DNA of 64,000 bases from positions 1 through 64,000 of the forward strand of contig JAVBNG010000012.1 in NCBI GenBank assembly GCA_031551695.1, in the 5' to 3' direction. This DNA comes from JAAYCI01 sp031551695. Its GTDB lineage: Bacteria; Bacillota; Clostridia; Oscillospirales; Ruminococcaceae. Of the stretch, positions 59,367-64,000 are shown one piece after another. Made by a program: the position numbers and the translations under genes. The stretch's first letter is position 1, and every line of letters begins with the position of its first letter. The notes beneath the pieces are model-generated. The model ran no database searches. It was given only the letters and a program-made list of their open reading frames with translations, and was not told the origin of the DNA.

Positions 59367-60463
59367 ACCAGACAACGACGGCAAAAGTAAAAAAAGAGCC
59401 GCTTTTGCGCATTGTTAAACGCGCGGAGCTTTCACCCAACAAGGCCATGCTGCTGAAGCTGGCGTCCGTATTGCTGGCCATTGTGGCGGGCGGCCTGTTC
59501 ATTTTGGCCCTTGGGTTCAACCCGTTTTCCGTGTACGGCACCATTATCAACGGTGCCTTCCGTTCCGGCGAAGCCATTCGCGCCATGGTGAAGCTGTGCA
59601 TCCCACTGCTCATTTCGTCGCTGGCTGTTTCGCTGGCGTTCAAGATGCAGTTTTGGAACATCGGCGTGGAAGGGCAGATCATCATGGGGGCCATTTTTGC
59701 CACCTATTTTGCCCTGTTCCACGCAAACTGGCCAAAGCCGCTGTTGCTCATCGTGATGTTTATCGCCGCCCTTATCGGCGGCGGCCTGTGGGGGCTCATC
59801 CCTGCGTTTTTCAAAGCGCAGTTCAACACAAACGAGACCCTGTTCACCTTGATGCTGAACTACATCGCACTCAACATGATCGTGTTTTTGCGCGATGGCC
59901 CTTGGGCGGACCCGGAGTCTTCCGGTTTTCCGAAAATCGCCCGGTTCAGCGAAAACGCCCAATTGCCGAAGGTGTTCGGCGTGCAGATCGGGTGGATCAT
60001 CGCCCTGGTGCTGCTGGTAATTGTGTACATTTACATGAACTATACGAAGCAGGGGTATGAGATCAGCGTGGTGGGCGCGTCCAACGCCACGGCGAAGTAT
60101 GCCGGCATGAACGTGCGGCGCATCATTCTGCGCACCATGATCATTTCCGGTGCCATTGCGGGCATTGCGGGCTTTACGCAAATTTCCGGCTCCGACATGA
60201 CGCTGGCCACTTCCGTGGCGGGAGGCGTCGGCTTTACGGGCATCATTGTGGCATGGCTGGCTAACCTGAACCCGGTGGGCATTTTGATTGCCACCGTTTT
60301 ATTCAGTGTGCTGGAAAAAGGCTGCAGCGTGATGCAAAGCACCTTCGGCCTGTCTACCTATTCGTCGGACGTGCTGCAGGGTATCATCCTGTTTTTCGTG
60401 CTGGGCGGGGAGTTTTTCATTCGGTACCGCTTTGTGGGGCGCAAAGGAGGTGGCAAGGCATGA
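59363..60463 (+). CDS. Nucleoside-type ABC transporter permease 1
   Basis: 366-residue BMP-system permease (NupB/YufP-like) with about ten membrane helices. FKMQFWNIGVEGQIIMGAI and TNETLFTLMLNYIALNMIVF are family hallmarks; ASNATAKYAGMNVRRIILRT is the ATPase-contacting loop. A basic N-terminus of about 25 residues is cytoplasmic. ATG overlaps the ATPase stop, and the end overlaps permease 2. Confidence 0.92.
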   Translation: MNQTTTAKVKKEPLLRIVKRAELSPNKAMLLKLASVLLAIVAGGLFILALGFNPFSVYGTIINGAFRSGEAIRAMVKLCIPLLISSLAVSLAFKMQFWNIGVEGQIIMGAIFATYFALFHANWPKPLLLIVMFIAALIGGGLWGLIPAFFKAQFNTNETLFTLMLNYIALNMIVFLRDGPWADPESSGFPKIARFSENAQLPKVFGVQIGWIIALVLLVIVYIYMNYTKQGYEISVVGASNATAKYAGMNVRRIILRTMIISGAIAGIAGFTQISGSDMTLATSVAGGVGFTGIIVAWLANLNPVGILIATVLFSVLEKGCSVMQSTFGLSTYSSDVLQGIILFFVLGGEFFIRYRFVGRKGGGKA

Positions 60464-61416
60464 ATCTGATTGTGAAATTCATCGTGGCCGCCGTGGTGGC
60501 CGGCACGCCGTTGCTGTACGGCACCGTAGGCGAAATCATCAACGAAAAAGTGGGCCATTTGAACCTTGGCGTTGAGGGTATGATGGCCATCGGCGCCTGC
60601 GCGGGGTTCATGGTGGGCTATTTCAGCGACAGCCTTGCCGTCGCCATTTTGGGCGCGTTCATTGCCGGGGCGCTGGCCTCGCTGATATACGCGCTGCTTA
60701 CCGTAACGTTCATGGCGAACCAGAACGTCACCGGCCTGACGCTGACAATTTTTGGCGTGGGATTGTCAAATTTCGTCGGCGAATACATGCTGACGAACTC
60801 GCCCACGAACTCGCTGAAATTGCCGGCGCACATCACGCAACAGCTGGCCAGCGTGCACATTCCCGGCCTTTCAGACATTCCGGTGGTGGGGGAATTGCTG
60901 TTTTCGTATAACATTTTCGTGTACCTGGGTGTGGTGATGGCGATCATCGTGGGCATTTACCTGAACCGCACCCACGTTGGCCGCAATGTGCGCGCCGTGG
61001 GCGAAAACCCCGCCGCTGCCGACGCCGCGGGCATTCCGGTGACAAAGTTCAAAGACCTGAACCTGCTGCTGGGCGGCGGCATCATCGGCGTGGGCGGAAG
61101 CTACGCGTCGCTGATCATCTGCAACGGCGTGTGGGTGAAGGACAGCGTGAACGGCCTTGGGTGGATCTCGGTGGCGCTGGTTATTTTCGCCACGTGGAGC
61201 CCGGTGAAGGCCATCCTCGGCTCGCTGGTGTTCGGCGCGTTCAGCGTGCTAAAATTCTACGTGCCAAAATCGGCCGTGCCGATCCCGAACGCTTTTTACG
61301 ACATGTTGCCATACCTGATTACGGCCATTGTGCTGGTGGTGTCGTCCATTCGCCAAAGACGCGAAAACAGCCAGCCCGCCTCCTGCGGGGTGAACTACTT
61401 CCGCGAGGAGCGGTGA
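60460..61416 (+). CDS. Nucleoside-type ABC transporter permease 2
   Basis: 318-residue second permease (NupC/YufQ-like), about nine helices. EIINEKVGHLNLGVEGMMAI is the family start; RAVGENPAAADAAGIPVTKF is the coupling loop. With permease 1 it should form the heterodimeric channel. The operon ends here, followed 27 nt later by repeat B, which lies between this gene and a convergent gene. Confidence 0.92.
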   Translation: MNLIVKFIVAAVVAGTPLLYGTVGEIINEKVGHLNLGVEGMMAIGACAGFMVGYFSDSLAVAILGAFIAGALASLIYALLTVTFMANQNVTGLTLTIFGVGLSNFVGEYMLTNSPTNSLKLPAHITQQLASVHIPGLSDIPVVGELLFSYNIFVYLGVVMAIIVGIYLNRTHVGRNVRAVGENPAAADAAGIPVTKFKDLNLLLGGGIIGVGGSYASLIICNGVWVKDSVNGLGWISVALVIFATWSPVKAILGSLVFGAFSVLKFYVPKSAVPIPNAFYDMLPYLITAIVLVVSSIRQRRENSQPASCGVNYFREER

Positions 61417-61443
61417 GGGAACGGATTGATAAACGCGAAAAGT

Positions 61444-61560
61444 CGGCGTGCCGGTGTGCAATGGCCAACTACCTTCCGCGTCCTTCGGCGGAACACCGCT
61501 GATGCAGTGTTCGCCGCCGGCCTTGCGGCTGACGTTGACCTTGTGCACACCGGCACGCCG
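61444..61560 (-). repeat. Structured intergenic repeat, copy B (short type)
   Basis: Sense strand is minus. Arms CGGCGTGCCGGTGTGCA (61444-61460) and its perfect complement (61544-61560), 17 bp. CAGCCGCAAG at 61522-61531 and GCGGAAGGTA at 61470-61479. The internal hairpin is GGCG(GC)GAACAC with GTGTTCCGCC, different from copy A yet paired. CCGGTGTGCA in the arm is shared with copy A. It fills the gap between two convergent genes; on the plus strand it is followed by CTTTGCTTTT, so it may end both transcripts. Confidence 0.8.
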
Positions 61561-61581
61561 GCTTTGCTTTTCAAAAATTTA

Positions 61582-63558
61582 CTACGCCTTTTCCACCAGC
61601 GCCAGCCACTCGTCTGTGGCAGTTTCCAGGGCGGCGGTGTCTGCCTTTAGGCTGTCGGAATACTTCGCCAGCAGCTCATAGTCGCTGGCGTTTTCCGGCG
61701 CGGCCAATTGCTCGTTTGCCTCTTTGACGGCGGCTTCCAGCCGCGCGATCTCTTTTTCCAGCGCCGCGGTGCGCGCGCGCTGGGCGGCGCTTTCGGCGCG
61801 GCGTTCCCTGACGGATTTCGCCGTTTGCTTTGGCGCGCTTTCCGCTTCGCCTTTGCCGCCGGTTGCATTGCCGGGGGTTTGCACCGCTTTTGCGTTTGCC
61901 GTGCCCACCGCGCCCGCCGTGGCGGCATTTGCGCCGCCTGCGGTGCCGATGCTGTTTGCGGCGCTTTTTTCCTTGTAATAGTCGTAGTTGCCGTTGTACC
62001 GCGTGAAACCGCCGGGGTGCATCTCCAAAATGGCGCTGGGCACCCGGTTCAGGAAATAGCGGTCGTGGCTGACGGCCAAAACCGTGCCGGGAAAGGCGGC
62101 GAGGGCGTCCTCCAGCGCGTCTTTGGCGCGGTAGTCCAGGTGGTTCGTCGGCTCGTCCAGCACCAGCACGTTGGCGCGCTGCATCAGCAAAATGGCAAAG
62201 GCCACCTTGGCGCGGTTCGCGCCGGAAAGCTCGCGCACTTTTTTGTACACGGCCTCACCTTCGATGAGCATGCGGCCAAGGGCGGAGCGTATCTCAAACT
62301 CCGTCTTCACCGGAAAACGGCTGTGCACTGCCTCCAGCACGGTTTCGTCCATGGGCAGGCCGCTCAGCTCCTGGTCAAAATAGCCCACGCGCACGTTGCC
62401 GCCCCACTGCACCAGCCCCGTGTGTGGCACCATGTTTTGCACGGCCTTCAAAAAAGTGGTTTTTCCCACGCCGTTCAGGCCCACCAGTGCCATTTTTTCG
62501 CCGCGCAGCACCTCCAGGCCAATGCCGTCGTACAGGGTGCGGCGCTGTTCGCCTTCGCCCACGGCCACGCCCAGGTTTTCGCATTTCAGCACCGTGGAAA
62601 AAGGCTCCAAATCGTAGGTGAACTGTAGTTTGATGGTTTTCGCCTCCGGCGGCGGCGGGCTGACGCGCTCCATTTTTTCAAGGGTGTTTGCCCGGCTGCG
62701 GGCCATATTGGCCGTGGACGCGCGGACGGAATTGCGCCGGATGTAATCCTCCATGGCGGCGATTTCCACCTGCTGTTTGTCATAGGCCTTTTGCAGGGCG
62801 CGGCGGCGCTCGGCCTTTTGCTGCACAAAGCCCGTGTAACCGCCGGTGTAGCGCGTAAGGCCGCCGCGCTCTATTTCGCACACGTCCTTTGCCACACTGT
62901 CGAGGAAATAGCGGTCGTGGCTTACCACCAGCACCGCGCCTTTGTATTTGGCAAGGTACTCTTCCAGCCAGCCCAGCATGGTGAAATCCAGGTGGTTCGT
63001 GGGCTCGTCCAAAATCAGAACATCCGGCTCGCGCAGCAGCATTTTGGCAATGCCAAAGCGCATTTTTTCGCCGCCGGACAAGGTAGACACCAGTGTGTCG
63101 CGGCTGAACTCCTGAAAGCCGAGGCCGTTAAACACGCGGGAAATCTTGTCGTCCAAGTGGTAGATGTCCGCGGCTTCCAGCTTGGTATGCAGCGCGTCGT
63201 AACGCACGAGCAGGCTTTCGTCGCCGGGATGTTCGGCAAGCTGGGCAGCGCAGGCCTTCCTCTCGTCCTCCAGCGCGTACACGCGGCTGAAGGCCGATTT
63301 CGCCTCCTCGCCTAGGGTGTGCCCGCCGGAAAGGGCGTCGTTCTGCCGCAGATAGCCAATTTCAAGGTTTTTTGCGCGCACCACGGTGCCTTCATCCGGC
63401 CGCAAATCGCCCGCAAGGATGTTGAGCAGCGTGGTTTTGCCCGCGCCGTTCACCCCAAGCAGGCCAATGCGGTCATTTTCGCGCACCTCAATGCAGACAC
63501 CGTTTAAAACGGTGTCTGCAAGAAAACCTTTAGTGATATTTTTTGCCTCGATCAACAT
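61582..63558 (-). CDS. ABC-F family ATP-binding protein
   Basis: 658-residue soluble protein with two ATPase domains and no membrane part; ABC-F proteins act on the ribosome (translation factors or antibiotic protection). NBD1: GVNGAGKTT, LSGGEKMR, ILDEPTNHLD. NBD2: GLNGVGKTT, LSGANRAKV, VLDEPTNHLD. Both Walker B motifs carry Glu. An interdomain linker of about 85 residues is rich in Arg/Lys/Gln, and a C-terminal extension (about 535-658) ends in a coiled coil, as in Uup/YfmR types. ATG 63558 starts MLIEAKNITKG; upstream frame is not coding. The start has only a weak ribosome site. Confidence 0.93.
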   Translation of the reverse strand: MLIEAKNITKGFLADTVLNGVCIEVRENDRIGLLGVNGAGKTTLLNILAGDLRPDEGTVVRAKNLEIGYLRQNDALSGGHTLGEEAKSAFSRVYALEDERKACAAQLAEHPGDESLLVRYDALHTKLEAADIYHLDDKISRVFNGLGFQEFSRDTLVSTLSGGEKMRFGIAKMLLREPDVLILDEPTNHLDFTMLGWLEEYLAKYKGAVLVVSHDRYFLDSVAKDVCEIERGGLTRYTGGYTGFVQQKAERRRALQKAYDKQQVEIAAMEDYIRRNSVRASTANMARSRANTLEKMERVSPPPPEAKTIKLQFTYDLEPFSTVLKCENLGVAVGEGEQRRTLYDGIGLEVLRGEKMALVGLNGVGKTTFLKAVQNMVPHTGLVQWGGNVRVGYFDQELSGLPMDETVLEAVHSRFPVKTEFEIRSALGRMLIEGEAVYKKVRELSGANRAKVAFAILLMQRANVLVLDEPTNHLDYRAKDALEDALAAFPGTVLAVSHDRYFLNRVPSAILEMHPGGFTRYNGNYDYYKEKSAANSIGTAGGANAATAGAVGTANAKAVQTPGNATGGKGEAESAPKQTAKSVRERRAESAAQRARTAALEKEIARLEAAVKEANEQLAAPENASDYELLAKYSDSLKADTAALETATDEWLALVEKA

Positions 63559-63599
63559 GATTGCGTTTTTGTATCTTTCCGGGGGGAACCCCCTAAACA

Positions 63600-64000
63600 T
63601 CACCGCGAGCCGAAGGACCCGCCGCCGCCAAAGCTGCCGCCGGAGAAGCCGCCGGAGGAGGTGGAGCCGCCGCCGCCCGAATAGGACGACTGCGCCGCCG
63701 AAAGCCCGGCGTGGTAGCCTCTGCTCATGGCGCGGCCAAAGTCGCGGGAGATGCTGCTTAAAATCATCCAGTCCAGCATGGACATGTTCGTGGTGCCCAT
63801 GGTTTCGTCCAGCTGCTGGAAGTAGCCCGGGTACAGGTTTTTGAACTGTTGGGCCACGGCGTCCGCAATGCCGAACATCTGGGCAAACACAAGGTATCTG
63901 TCCCACAGCTGCACTTCGCGGGCCTCGCGCTCGTTGATGATGGTAAAGTCCTGCAGGTATTTTTTAAAGCCGAACATTTTCACCGTGGCGTCGTCGCCGG
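63600..64000 (-). CDS. DUF2207-type membrane protein, C-terminal part (truncated by window edge)
   Basis: The last 133 codons of a gene running off the right edge. The segment FKKYLQDFTIINEREAREVQ and YLVFAQMFGIADAVAQQFKN match the conserved cytoplasmic part of DUF2207 (YciQ-like) proteins. It ends in a Gly/Ser repeat (SGGSFGGGGSFGSR), also typical. The GTG at 63983 is internal to the frame, not a start. The N-terminal domain and membrane helices lie outside the window. Function unknown. Confidence 0.8.
   Translation of the reverse strand, partial: GDDATVKMFGFKKYLQDFTIINEREAREVQLWDRYLVFAQMFGIADAVAQQFKNLYPGYFQQLDETMGTTNMSMLDWMILSSISRDFGRAMSRGYHAGLSAAQSSYSGGGGSTSSGGFSGGSFGGGGSFGSR

Noticed and set aside
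1..64000. Prophage, integrative element or IS transposase
   Set aside because: No integrase, transposase, phage structural or conjugation gene was found; TraX here is a chromosomal membrane-protein homologue, not a conjugation cluster.

Overview
The window comes from the chromosome of a high-GC, Gram-positive anaerobe, most likely a gut-type Clostridia member of the Oscillospirales/Ruminococcaceae kind. Supporting features are an IspH-S1 fusion, a type III glutamine synthetase, the order LCP-rsfS-leuS, zinc-type S14, S4 and L36, a KOW gene between map and infA, a BMP-type nucleoside ABC transporter and many TTG starts. No rRNA, tRNA, CRISPR array, integrase or transposase gene was seen.

Layout. 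1-6.1 kb: two tandem LytR-CpsA-Psr proteins, rsfS, leuS. 6.2-9.2 kb (minus): a small unknown gene, a HAD phosphatase, a GT2 membrane glycosyltransferase and a Crp-family regulator. 9.3-11.8 kb: a NitT/TauT-like ABC importer diverging from that regulator. 12-14.8 kb: a DacA-like peptidase and a DUF362 ferredoxin protein. 15.0-23.5 kb: a seven-gene, tightly overlapping cluster for a cell-surface glycan (SDR, TIM-barrel epimerase, two GT2 enzymes, FAD oxidoreductase, two GT-C-like membrane proteins). 23.5-33.6 kb: housekeeping genes (BaiN-like flavoprotein, cmk, ispH-S1, TraX, DUF1858, trmK, Nif3, rqcH, DUF1624). 33.9 kb: a ribbon-helix-helix regulator. 34.6-51 kb: the S10-spc-alpha ribosomal superoperon with secY, adk, map, infA and rpoA. 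51-52.3 kb: an MFS transporter. 52.5-56 kb (minus): glnN and guaD. 56.4-61.4 kb: a purine-nucleoside-type ABC importer. 61.6-64 kb (minus): an ABC-F protein and a truncated DUF2207 protein.

The most unusual signal is a family of structured intergenic repeats. Four full copies (14.80, 23.23, 30.48 and 61.44 kb) and one deletion derivative (24.70 kb) share the motifs CAGCCGCAAG and GCGGAAGGTA. These bracket an internal hairpin whose sequence differs in every copy yet still pairs, inside long terminal inverted arms. Copies lie just behind stop codons, on both strands, and one has been read into the 3' end of a membrane-protein gene. I could not assign it to a known RNA or mobile-element family.

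Other points of interest: IspH-S1 carries a helical repeat tail plus an internal promoter and Shine-Dalgarno/ATG that could release free S1. Ribosomal protein L30 has a histone-H1-like N-terminal extension of about 120 residues. The S10 leader holds an attenuator-like hairpin. GuaD, GlnN and the BMP transporter together look like a purine-nitrogen scavenging module. Promoter and terminator calls rest on visual matches to consensus, and protein functions on motif recognition; no database search was run.
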